In this document: one piece after another, positions 35,428 to 43,319 of the stretch | How the letters are laid out: each line of letters starts with the position of its first letter | Numbering within the stretch: position 1 is the first letter of the stretch | DNA from: Dyella tabacisoli | GTDB taxonomy: Bacteria > Pseudomonadota > Gammaproteobacteria > Xanthomonadales > Rhodanobacteraceae | Direction of reading: 5' to 3' | NCBI RefSeq assembly: GCF_003350925.1 | Contig: NZ_KZ857184.1 | Span: 10,008-74,007 of the forward strand | Length of the DNA: 64,000 nucleotides | Position numbers and translations under genes: made by a program | The notes under the pieces: model-generated | The model's database searches: none | The model's input: only the letters and a program-made list of their open reading frames with translations | Told to the model about the DNA's origin: nothing

Positions 35428-36144
35428 CTAATGAGGCGAGGCCGCGTCGTAGAGCTGGCTGCGCAATGCCTGCAAGCGCGAGGCGATGATGGCTTGCTGC
35501 TGGGCCGGGTCGGCGACTTTCGACTGCACGTCCTGAATGATCTGGGTGCTTTGCCGCACATACGCCTGGTGCCGTGGATCGAGCGCTGGCGACGGCCCGA
35601 CCGTTTGCTGCGAGTAAGCATTCCATTGCTGCTTCACGTTGCGGATCTCCGCATCGCGCAAGGCAGGGTCCGACTCGGCGTCCGTCAACAAGACGGCGCT
35701 CATCGCTTCGGCCTGCAGCGGAAGGATTTCGTTGTTGGCGACGTGCCCGGCCAGCTCGCTCATGATGCGCCGCGCTTCGCTACGTCGCTGGTCCGGCGAC
35801 ATGCTGCCGCGGTCGGCGCCATACGCCGTCACGTCGTCACGGAAGCGCGCGAAGGCGACGATGCGTTTTATTTCCGACTCGGCATCCGGTCGGCTGGCAA
35901 GCTCCTTTTGCAAAGCGCGCACATTCAATGCGCTTTCCGCCGGCCCCGCTCCTCGATGCCGCGACAGAACCGGCGGCGCAGCCACAGCGGTGGCTTGTTG
36001 CGCGACCGATGTCGCAGCGACGGACTCATTCGTCGAACCACTCCGCGCCGTTGCAGGTTGACGTATGTGGCTCCACGCCACGATAGCCACAAGCACCGCG
36101 CTTGCGAGTGCCAGCCATGACCAGATAGTCCGGGACTTCGACAT
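35428..36144 (-). CDS. Membrane-anchored helical protein, PlcR-like accessory candidate
   Basis: A 238-residue protein. One N-terminal span (TIWSWLALASAVLVAIVAW, residues 6–24) is followed by a low-complexity linker to about residue 60. The rest is a long helical periplasmic domain (ALQKELASRPDAESEIKRIVAFARFRDD, SELAGHVANNEILPLQAEAM, ALRDAEIRNVKQQW). The layout recalls steric chaperones such as lipase foldases or PlcR, the phospholipase C accessory protein; this is a by-eye resemblance only. GGAG precedes the ATG. It lies between the PAE-like gene and the second TonB-receptor gene on the same strand. A phospholipase C gene is at 60118. Confidence 0.6.
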   Translation of the reverse strand: MSKSRTIWSWLALASAVLVAIVAWSHIRQPATARSGSTNESVAATSVAQQATAVAAPPVLSRHRGAGPAESALNVRALQKELASRPDAESEIKRIVAFARFRDDVTAYGADRGSMSPDQRRSEARRIMSELAGHVANNEILPLQAEAMSAVLLTDAESDPALRDAEIRNVKQQWNAYSQQTVGPSPALDPRHQAYVRQSTQIIQDVQSKVADPAQQQAIIASRLQALRSQLYDAASPH

Positions 36145-36213
36145 AAGTGCTCCGACTACGCATGTTGTCGGCGACAGCGGCCCGAACGGCGGCGCCGCTG
36201 TCGCCGTAACCGG

Positions 36214-38685
36214 TTAGAAATCCACCGCCATCTCCACTCCCCATGTGCGTGGCGGCGTGATGTAGGCGAACGGGGTGCCGAGAATGCTCGCGCTGATGTT
36301 GTTAATGCTTTGCACGTAACGTTTGTTGAATGCGTTATTGACGAACAACGCCACGCTCCATGGCGCATGCGGCGAGGACCAGCCCAAACGCAGGTCGGTG
36401 CGATTCTGTGCTCTGCCAAGGGTGAAGGTCGGCGTCGTCAAGCATTGCCCCTGTGCCGCGGAGTCACTGTTGCAGCGCGTTTTTCCGCGATAAGCCTGTT
36501 GCCATGTGGCATTGATGTCACCGTCGAAAACATCGTGCCAGACGTATTCCAGTCCCGCCGCAGCCGACCACAGCGGCTCGCCCACCGGCTGCCCCGCCAG
36601 GCTCGTCCCCTGCGGATTCACATAGTGCTGATAGGTTGCATTGGTGTAGGTGACGTTGGCGTTGATGCGCAGCGCCTTGGTCGCCTGCCAGTGTGCTTCG
36701 AGTTCAAGCCCTTTCGCATGCTGGTCGCTGGTGGTGACTTCATACACCGGCACCACACCGTTGCCATTGGCGATCAGGTTCAACGACTGCAGATTGGTAT
36801 AGCGGTAGTAGTAAGCCGAGGCATTCAGCAGCAAACGGTAATCGGGGAAATAACTCTTGACGCCGAATTCGTAGTTCCAGACTTCTTCCGGCTGATAAAC
36901 CGAATTGACTTGCTGCGCGTTGAAGCCGCCCGCCTGATAGCCCTTGGACACCGAGCCGTACACCATCACGTTGGGTGTCCATTTGTAGTCGAGTACCGCA
37001 CGCGGGCTGAAATCGTTCCAGCTATGTTTGATGGTGAACGGTGCGTTGGTGGCCGCGGGGCTGTTGAACTCGATGTTTTGCTGAAAGGTCTGGATCGGCG
37101 GCACGCCGGGCTGATCGAAGAAGCCCATCGCCTGTAAAGCGCTCAGCGTTGCATCGAGCTGCGGCGCGGTACGCATGGGATTGAACCAACTGAAGTCCTT
37201 TTCATCGCGGGTAAAGCGCAAGCCCGTGGTCAAATTCAGGCGCTCGTTCAAATGCCAGATCACGTCGCCGAACAAGGCATAGGCCTTCGAGCGCCCATGA
37301 TTAATCATGCTTTCCTGCCACGGGTCATTCAGCAGCAGGCCGGGCGATCCTGCCGCCGCGCCGAGGGGACCATAAAGACCGCCCGGTGCCTGCTGGGTAT
37401 TGTTGAAAACGGTATCGAGGCTATCGGTGAATAAATCGACCTGGCTAGTCTGGCGTGCGTTGTCGTAGTAGTAACTCGTGCCCGCCACCCAATCGAGCAA
37501 ATCGTTTTTTCCGGACAGCTTGAACTCCTGATACCAACTGCTGTTGTTCTCGATATTGTTGGTATCGAGATACAGATAACGCTGATTGGTGCCGTCGGAG
37601 TCTTCCAGATTCGAGGTCTTGAAATGGCGGTAGGCGGTAATCGAGCTCAAGTCGCCGAACGAAAACGAATGATCGACAAACAACGTCACCGCGTCGAAGG
37701 TGCGTTTTTCGCCATTGCCCACCACGTCGTTATAAATCGGCGCATGGATGGGGTTGAGATAGGTTTGCGGGTCCGGCGGAAAGCCCAATACGCCCGGTGC
37801 GGGCGGCACCGAAACCAAACCGATGGCCGGTCGCGCCGGTTGATTCAGCTTTTCGTGTTCCCAGGCAACGCGCACCTTGGTGTCGCCCGGTGCGTTCCAG
37901 CGGAACTGGCTGCGGATGCCCCAATCGTCATTCTTGTTGTAGTGCTGGCCGTTGGCCGCGTCGTGCAGCCAGCCGTTGCTTTGGGTATCGACGAAACTGA
38001 AACGCAGGGCGGCAGTGGATGAAACCGGCGCATTCAACACGCCATCGACATAGCGGGTGCCGTAGTTGCCCAGGCGCACGCGCAGTTTCTTTTCCCAATC
38101 GTCCTCGGGCTCGTTGGTCACCACGGAAATGGCGCCGCCCGCGCTGTTGCGGCCGAACAAGGTACCCTGCGGCCCCTTCAACACTTCGACCCGCTGGATA
38201 TCATTGAAAGTCAGCAGCGCGCCGCCGGTCTTGCCGGTGTAGACGCCGTCTTCATAGATACCGATCGGCGAGTCGGTGCCGATACCGAAATCGGTCACGC
38301 TGATGCCGCGCAAGGAATACACCGGCTGGGTCGGCTGCGAGCCGTCCACGAACAAGCCCGGAACATAACCGTTCATTTTGGAAAAATCAGTCGCCGCCAG
38401 CGCGTCGATCTGTTTGGTGGTAACGATCTGCACCGGGATCGGCACGTCCTGCACTTCTTGGGTGCGGCTCTGCGCCGTCACGGTGACATTGCCCAGGTCG
38501 ACCGCATCCTTTTTCTCGGCAGAGACTTTGCCTTGCGCCGGCTTTGCCGGCTTGGCCTGACTTTGCGTGTCGGGGGTTGACTGGGCCTGCGCCATGGCAT
38601 GCCCGCAGAACAAGAAAGAAAGTGCAACACCGTTGCCCAGCATGCTGCGCAGGCATTCGGCAAGTTTTCGTTGACGAATAGACAT
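36214..38685 (-). CDS. TonB-dependent receptor (Sphingomonad-type)
   Basis: An 823-residue outer-membrane receptor. A signal peptide (about residues 1–32, ending CGHAMAQAQS) precedes a PAK-rich linker and the TonB box/plug DLGNVTVTAQSRTQEVQDVP. The plug motifs RVEVLKGPQGTLFGRNSAGGAI are classic. The barrel closes with VEMAVDF and a terminal phenylalanine. This subclass is abundant in Sphingomonads and Xanthomonadales and commonly takes up plant phenolics, steroids or siderophores; the ligand is not evident. The leader GAGGGGATGT eight bases before the ATG is shared with the receptor at 22585. Confidence 0.93.
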   Translation of the reverse strand: MSIRQRKLAECLRSMLGNGVALSFLFCGHAMAQAQSTPDTQSQAKPAKPAQGKVSAEKKDAVDLGNVTVTAQSRTQEVQDVPIPVQIVTTKQIDALAATDFSKMNGYVPGLFVDGSQPTQPVYSLRGISVTDFGIGTDSPIGIYEDGVYTGKTGGALLTFNDIQRVEVLKGPQGTLFGRNSAGGAISVVTNEPEDDWEKKLRVRLGNYGTRYVDGVLNAPVSSTAALRFSFVDTQSNGWLHDAANGQHYNKNDDWGIRSQFRWNAPGDTKVRVAWEHEKLNQPARPAIGLVSVPPAPGVLGFPPDPQTYLNPIHAPIYNDVVGNGEKRTFDAVTLFVDHSFSFGDLSSITAYRHFKTSNLEDSDGTNQRYLYLDTNNIENNSSWYQEFKLSGKNDLLDWVAGTSYYYDNARQTSQVDLFTDSLDTVFNNTQQAPGGLYGPLGAAAGSPGLLLNDPWQESMINHGRSKAYALFGDVIWHLNERLNLTTGLRFTRDEKDFSWFNPMRTAPQLDATLSALQAMGFFDQPGVPPIQTFQQNIEFNSPAATNAPFTIKHSWNDFSPRAVLDYKWTPNVMVYGSVSKGYQAGGFNAQQVNSVYQPEEVWNYEFGVKSYFPDYRLLLNASAYYYRYTNLQSLNLIANGNGVVPVYEVTTSDQHAKGLELEAHWQATKALRINANVTYTNATYQHYVNPQGTSLAGQPVGEPLWSAAAGLEYVWHDVFDGDINATWQQAYRGKTRCNSDSAAQGQCLTTPTFTLGRAQNRTDLRLGWSSPHAPWSVALFVNNAFNKRYVQSINNISASILGTPFAYITPPRTWGVEMAVDF

Positions 38686-39235
38686 CAGTACATCCCCTCG
38701 ACGATCTTATGGCGACCAAACCGGTGGGATGGCGTCACTGTAGTGACCCTGTGAATGATCCCGTCCGATCTACTGCATCGTTCCCGCGTGAACATCGTTC
38801 CGGTGAAGGCCGTACGCACGGCCCCACCAGCACTAGCGCAGGCCTTTCCGCACTTTCGATGTATCGCCCGATACCGTGCCGGAAAAACCATGCTCCCCGT
38901 TTCGTATGTTGATTCTTTGGCTGGGTTTACGTCAGGACGGTTCGGGCCGATTCGATGGCGGGCCATTGCTCGCGCCAGCAGCGGGTTCCCGCATCAAAGC
39001 TCCGTGACGGGCCTATGACGAAGCAGGCTGCAAATATTTCAATGCCGACGGCACGGGGACAATTGCGGTCAATTGCCCAAACGACGATGCGTTGCGGATA
39101 CCCGGCATGTTCTATGCGTCGGGCTCATGCTTCTTGTCGGCGGATCGCTTGAGAAACTGACCGCTTCGGTCCTATGCCCCGCCATCGCGCTCCGTTCAAG
39201 CTTCTGCCGTCCATTCTCAAGCAGGGTTTATCACG
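38686..39235. promoter_or_regulatory. 550-bp divergent intergenic region
   Basis: The gap between the minus-strand TonB receptor and the plus-strand aldolase-like gene. It holds an inverted repeat GTCACT-GT-AGTGAC at 38734–38747, 49 bp upstream of the receptor start, which could be an operator. No open frame in it has recognisable or convincing coding content. No terminator or RNA was identified. Confidence 0.5.
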
Positions 39236-40006
39236 ATGGCCGATCAACATGAGGTATCGCAGGCGCACAGCGCCTTCAGTGCGCAGGAATGGCAGCTCCG
39301 TGTCGATCTGGCGGCAGCCTACCGGCTGGTCGCCCTGTACGGCTGGGACGACCTGATCTTCACCCATATCAGTGCCAGCTTGCCGGGGCCGGAGCATCAC
39401 TTTCTAATCAACCCTTACGGGATGATGTTCGAAGAGATCACCGCCTCTTCGCTGGTCAAGATCGATCAGCTCGGCAACAAGCTGTCGGACTCGCCTTACC
39501 CGGTCAACCCTGCCGGCTTCACTATCCACAGTGCCGTGCACAGTGCGCGTGAAGACGTTCAGTGCGTGATGCATACGCATTCACTTAACGGCGTGGCGGT
39601 ATCGGCGCAAAAGGATGGCGTGCTGCCGATCTCGCAGCAATCGCTGTTCGTATTGTCTTCACTGGGCTATCACGACTACGAAGGCGTCGCGCTCAATGAT
39701 GAGGAAAAGCCCCGGCTGGTGCGCGACTTGGGCGACCGCGCCTTTCTGATGCTGCGCAATCACGGCTTGCTGACGGTCGGCGCGACGGTAGCCGATGCCT
39801 TCCTGGGCATGTACATCTTCGAGAGCGCCTGCATGGCGCAAGTACGCGCACTGGCGGGCAACCGCGAACTGGTGACCATCCACCAGGCCATCCTGGACGG
39901 CATCAAGCTGCAGGCCAAGCAAGTGACTCGCGGCATGGGTGGCGCGCTCGCATGGCCGGGGCTGTTACGCAAACTGGACCGGCAAAATCCGGGTTACGCG
40001 AGCTGA
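39236..40006 (+). CDS. Class II aldolase/adducin-domain protein
   Basis: A 256-residue protein of the AraD/FucA class II aldolase and adducin fold. VDLAAAYRLVALYGWDDLIFTHIS opens the domain, and metal-binding histidines appear as VMHTHSLNGV with a later MLRNHGLLTVG. The nucleotide-sugar and fuculose enzymes share these, but catalytic glutamate positions cannot be checked by eye. Members adjacent to SDR genes are often annotated only as 'class II aldolase/adducin'. The ATG at 39236 lacks a strong ribosome site. An SDR gene follows after 256 bp. Confidence 0.85.
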   Translation: MADQHEVSQAHSAFSAQEWQLRVDLAAAYRLVALYGWDDLIFTHISASLPGPEHHFLINPYGMMFEEITASSLVKIDQLGNKLSDSPYPVNPAGFTIHSAVHSAREDVQCVMHTHSLNGVAVSAQKDGVLPISQQSLFVLSSLGYHDYEGVALNDEEKPRLVRDLGDRAFLMLRNHGLLTVGATVADAFLGMYIFESACMAQVRALAGNRELVTIHQAILDGIKLQAKQVTRGMGGALAWPGLLRKLDRQNPGYAS

Positions 40007-40262
40007 CCGCAGATGGCAAAAAGCATCGGCCCATAGTCACGGCTTTCGCTTGAACTGGCTGCTGCTCAACGGCGGCGTGACCAAGCTGCTTGTCGGCAAG
40101 CGCGGCGCCCATTTATCGATGCTCAACGGGCATGCGCATTTCGAGGGCGAGCATGGCAATCTCGTCACTTACCGATAAATCGCCGGAACGGCTGTTTTCC
40201 GGCGGCGCCGATATTCGCAGGTTCGACCCACGGCCCTTCTCTTTCGATCGACGGGATGACCT

Positions 40263-41018
40263 ATGCGCAAAAATATTCTTATCAGCGGTGCCAGCTCCGG
40301 CCTCGGCGCCGGCATGGCACGCGAGTTCGCCAAGCGCGGTCACAACCTCGCGCTATGCGCACGGCGTCTCGATCGATTGCAGGAACTCAAAACCGATATC
40401 GAAAGCGTGCATTCCGGCATCAAGATCACGATTCATAAACTCGATGTGACGGAGTACGAACAAGTCTTCACGGTATTCCGCGCCGCCCGCGAGGAGCTGG
40501 GCACGCTGGATCGGGTAATCGTGAACGCCGGCATCGGCCAGGGCGTGCCGGTCGGCAAAGGCGACTTTGCGCGCAACAAGGCCATCATCGAAACCAATTT
40601 CATCGCCGCGCTGGCACAGTGCGAAGCCGCGATGGAAATTTTCCGCGCGCAAGACAGCGGTCATCTCGTCATCATCTCCTCAATGAGCGCGATGCGCGGC
40701 CTGCGCGGCGGCCTGACCGCCTATGCCGCCAGCAAGGTGGGCGTCGCCGCCCTGGCCGAAGGCATCCGCACCGACATGTTGCGCAAGCCCGCGATCAAGG
40801 TCAGCACGATTTATCCCGGCTATATCCGCACCGAAATGAACGACAAGGCACCCGCCGCACAGACGCCGTACATCATCGATGCCGAACGTGGCTGCCGTCT
40901 GCTGGCGCAGGCGATCGAACGCGAACCCGCCAAAGCCTATGTGCCCTGGTGGCCATGGGCACCACTGGGTTACTTGATGAAACGGCTGCCGCTTTCCTGG
41001 GTGGCGAAATTGAACTGA
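40263..41018 (+). CDS. Short-chain dehydrogenase/reductase
   Basis: A 251-residue classical SDR. The cofactor motif GASSGLG is at residues 9–15, NAG at 88–90, and catalytic S140, Y154 and K158 lie in HLVIISSMSAM and AYAASKVGVAAL. ARR after the second strand favours NADP(H). The C terminus ends in WAPLGYLMKRLPLSWVAKLN, typical of membrane-associated SDRs. The 256-bp gap before it contains a frame ending LNWLLLNGGVTKLLVGKRG that may be a decayed fragment. An IS5-family element lies 221 bp downstream. Confidence 0.88.
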   Translation: MRKNILISGASSGLGAGMAREFAKRGHNLALCARRLDRLQELKTDIESVHSGIKITIHKLDVTEYEQVFTVFRAAREELGTLDRVIVNAGIGQGVPVGKGDFARNKAIIETNFIAALAQCEAAMEIFRAQDSGHLVIISSMSAMRGLRGGLTAYAASKVGVAALAEGIRTDMLRKPAIKVSTIYPGYIRTEMNDKAPAAQTPYIIDAERGCRLLAQAIEREPAKAYVPWWPWAPLGYLMKRLPLSWVAKLN

Positions 41019-41239
41019 TGGCCTGGGCGATTACTTGCACAGCATCGCGAAAGCAAGGTCGGCGTTATGGCTTGGAATGCCACTCCCATCTGCGTCAGCA
41101 AACGCCATCTGATGGAGTCTCTTAGAACCTAAGGCATTTGCTGGACAAACTCCGACATAGTTACTTCAACTTTTCGTCAAAATAACGCTTCTCTGCCGCT
41201 CAGGCCCATGGGTTGAAAACGAATATGGTGCAGCCCTCC

Positions 41240-42057
41240 AGGGCCTGTTAACACTACCATCTAAGCCCATCGACGATGAGTGCAAGGTGGACGAAGCTGA
41301 GAAACATGATGTCGAGCTTGTCGAATCGAGAAAAGACACGCCGAAAGCCCTTCAAACGTCGGAACAGCCGCTCCACTTCGTTACGACGCCTGCACATTTC
41401 CCGATCATATTCCCACGGCTCAAGACGATTACTTTTCGGCGGGACAACAGGAATAAAGCCAAGGTCCAGCGCCAACTGCCGTGTCTCGTCACCCTCATAC
41501 GCCTTGTCCATCAACAAGTGCAGCGGCTCGTCGATCGGACCGAGATGTTGCAGTAACGCTCGTCCCATGGGAGCGTCGCCCGCCTCCCCAGGGGACAGCG
41601 CAAACGTTATGGCTGTTCGAGCATCCGCGGCAACCATATGAATCTTGGTGGTCCAGCCTCCCCGGGATTTTCCGATGGCCCGAGGACCGTTTTTTTTAAT
41701 GCTCCGGTGCCGTCAGGATGAACTTTCACGATCGTACTATCCAGCGAGACAGCTTCGATCTTGATGCGAACGATCTGCTCACGCTGCAGTTCCTGGAACA
41801 CACGATCCAAAACGCCGCTCTTGGACCAACGATTCATTCGCGTGTAGATCGTATGCCAGTTGCCGAAACGCTTGGGTAGGCCGCGCCACTTGCAGCCGTG
41901 CTCAGCGACATAAAGAATCGCGCTCAACACTTGCAGGTTTGTCATGCTGACGTTGCCGCGTTGCTGCGGCAAACAATGCTCTATCCGATGAAATTGGGCT
42001 TCGGTGATTTCCATTGCCGATGTATAAGATCAAACGCCTATAGTGTTAACACGCCCT
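41240..42057 (-). mobile_element. IS5-family insertion sequence
   Basis: An 818-bp element bounded by 17-bp inverted repeats with one mismatch: AGGGCCTGTTAACACTA (41240–41256) and the complement of AGGGCGTGTTAACACTA (42041–42057). It carries one minus-strand transposase in two frames. No target-site duplication was seen: the left flank reads CTCC and the right AGTA. Size and orfA/orfB layout fit the IS427-type branch of IS5. Confidence 0.9.
41254..42014 (-). CDS. IS5-family transposase, orfA/orfB with probable −1 frameshift
   Basis: OrfA (to 41607) starts MEITEAQFHRIEHCLPQQRG, has the N-terminal HTH-like region and the first catalytic aspartate in VSLDSTIVKVHPDG. OrfB (to 41254) carries the second in HLLMDKAYEGDETR and the glutamate in RRNEVERLFRRLKGFRRVF. 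A run of eight A residues on the coding strand (41690–41697) lies where the frames join. A −1 shift there restores KNGPRAIGKSRGGWTTKIHMV, the canonical IS5 wording. A programmed shift is therefore likely and the element may be active. The orfB stop codon lies inside the left inverted repeat. Confidence 0.9.
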
Positions 42058-42102
42058 AGTACTTGGGTGTTTCAGCGCACCAAGATCCAACGTGGCGTTG
42101 CT

Positions 42103-42329
42103 GTGCGAAGGAGAGCCTACTTTCTTCTCGCCATTTCTGCGCTTGCTGTTCCCGTTGCCTGGTACTGCTGGCAGAACCTCTCCATCACGCCTATATTTCA
42201 ACCAAGGGGCAAGTGCGCATCTCATCAGACGCACCCGTCAACGGAAGCGCCTTCGGTGCGCAGTGGCTGAAGGAGTATTCCCGACGCCTGATTCACCACC
42301 CGATGGTCTTCCGCGATATCGATGGCTGA
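42103..42329 (+). pseudogene. Possible frameshifted small membrane-protein remnant
   Basis: In the 334 bp right of the IS, one frame reads VRRRAYFLLAISALAVPVAW, a convincing membrane segment. Another reads YISTKGQVRISSDAPVNGSA to a stop at 42327. A one-base shift near 42180–42200 would join them into a protein of about 75 residues. I do not recognise the family. Neither half has other support, so this may be chance. Confidence 0.3.
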
Positions 42330-42391
42330 CGGGCAAGGAAGACGCGGCGTTTTTAGGTCGGGGATATACCGAGAGAACTTCAGGAAATACC

Positions 42392-42865
42392 ATGGACATA
42401 AGATCGACAAACGAAGCAGAGATTGGCCCGCTGGCAAGGCTTTGGTACGAAGGGTGGCAGGATGCTCATGCGCGAATTTTGCCTGCGGAGCTTGCTCGAC
42501 TTCGTACACTGGAGAGCTTTACGCAAAGACTTCATGCGGCGCTTGCGCAAGTTCGGGTCACAGGACCGGTTGGGAAGCCCGTCGGATTTTGCATCGTAAA
42601 AAACGACGAGCTCTATCAGCTCTATATCTCGGCCCAAGCGCGCGGCTCTGGAGCGGCAGCAGCGCTGATGGCCGACGCCGAGGCAACACTTGCCGCCAAT
42701 GGCGCTGCGATGGGCTGGCTCGCGTGCGCTATTGGCAACGAACGCGCCATCAGGTTTTACGAGAAACATGGATGGCAACGCGTGGGCGTCATGACCAGCC
42801 AATTGGACACGCCGGAAGGGCAATACCCACTAGATGTCTGGCGCTACGAGAAACACTTGGGTTAA
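42392..42865 (+). CDS. GNAT-family N-acetyltransferase
   Basis: A 157-residue acetyltransferase. It begins MDIRSTNEAEIGPLARLWYE. The acetyl-CoA binding segment is LYISAQARGSGAAAALMADAE, followed by the late motif NERAIRFYEKHGWQRVG that typifies the family. AGGAA precedes the ATG at 42392; the frame extends further upstream without family similarity. The substrate is not predictable from the sequence. It stands between IS-flanking debris and a 454-bp gap, with no operon partner. Confidence 0.88.
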   Translation: MDIRSTNEAEIGPLARLWYEGWQDAHARILPAELARLRTLESFTQRLHAALAQVRVTGPVGKPVGFCIVKNDELYQLYISAQARGSGAAAALMADAEATLAANGAAMGWLACAIGNERAIRFYEKHGWQRVGVMTSQLDTPEGQYPLDVWRYEKHLG

Positions 42866-42964
42866 CGCCTGAGTCGAGGGAGATGCGGCCTTGCAACAGT
42901 GGGGCGCCGGCATGGCATCTTGAGTGCTCTTCGTCCCCCCCCTGGGTCGACGCTCGGCCGGAGC

Positions 42965-43132
42965 AAAGCGTAGAGCCGCAGTCAGATTTGAAAGTGATCG
43001 ACAGCCTGCCTCATCCGCACTGAGGTGCCAGCCTCTGTATGAGTGCTTTGGATTTATGTATCGCCATAGCGATACCAGGCCGTGCTGCTGCCATTTGGAC
43101 AATTCATCGCTCACCAAAGCCCCCTTCAGTCA
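42965..43132 (-). pseudogene. Possible gene fragment in the gap before the alpha-2-macroglobulin gene
   Basis: The gap 42866–43319 has no intact gene. A minus-strand frame reads LKGALVSDELSKWQQHGLVS and then LWRYINPKHSYRGWHLSADE, followed by frame loss of recognisable content. The composition is protein-like, but no start or family could be assigned. The rest of the gap shows nothing identifiable. Confidence 0.25.
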
Positions 43133-43319
43133 CGCCCAAGAATATCTATTCTGGACTGAAAACCGTCATTCCCCGATCTTCTGCCCGGCGCCAAATCTCC
43201 CGACCCACCGAACCATATAGCCGGGCATCGCAGGCAAGTTATAGCCGAGCCGCCATGCCGCCGCCCCCAGCCGGCCATAAATGCGTGAGAGACTTGTCGT
43301 CAACCTGAGGGGAGGTTGT

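Noticed and set aside
40007-40262. Small open frame ending LNWLLLNGGVTKLLVGKRG
   Set aside because: No start, ribosome site or family could be found; mentioned only as a possible decayed fragment beside the SDR gene.
41240-42057. Target-site duplication around the IS
   Set aside because: The bases flanking the two ends (CTCC and AGTA) do not match, so none is reported.
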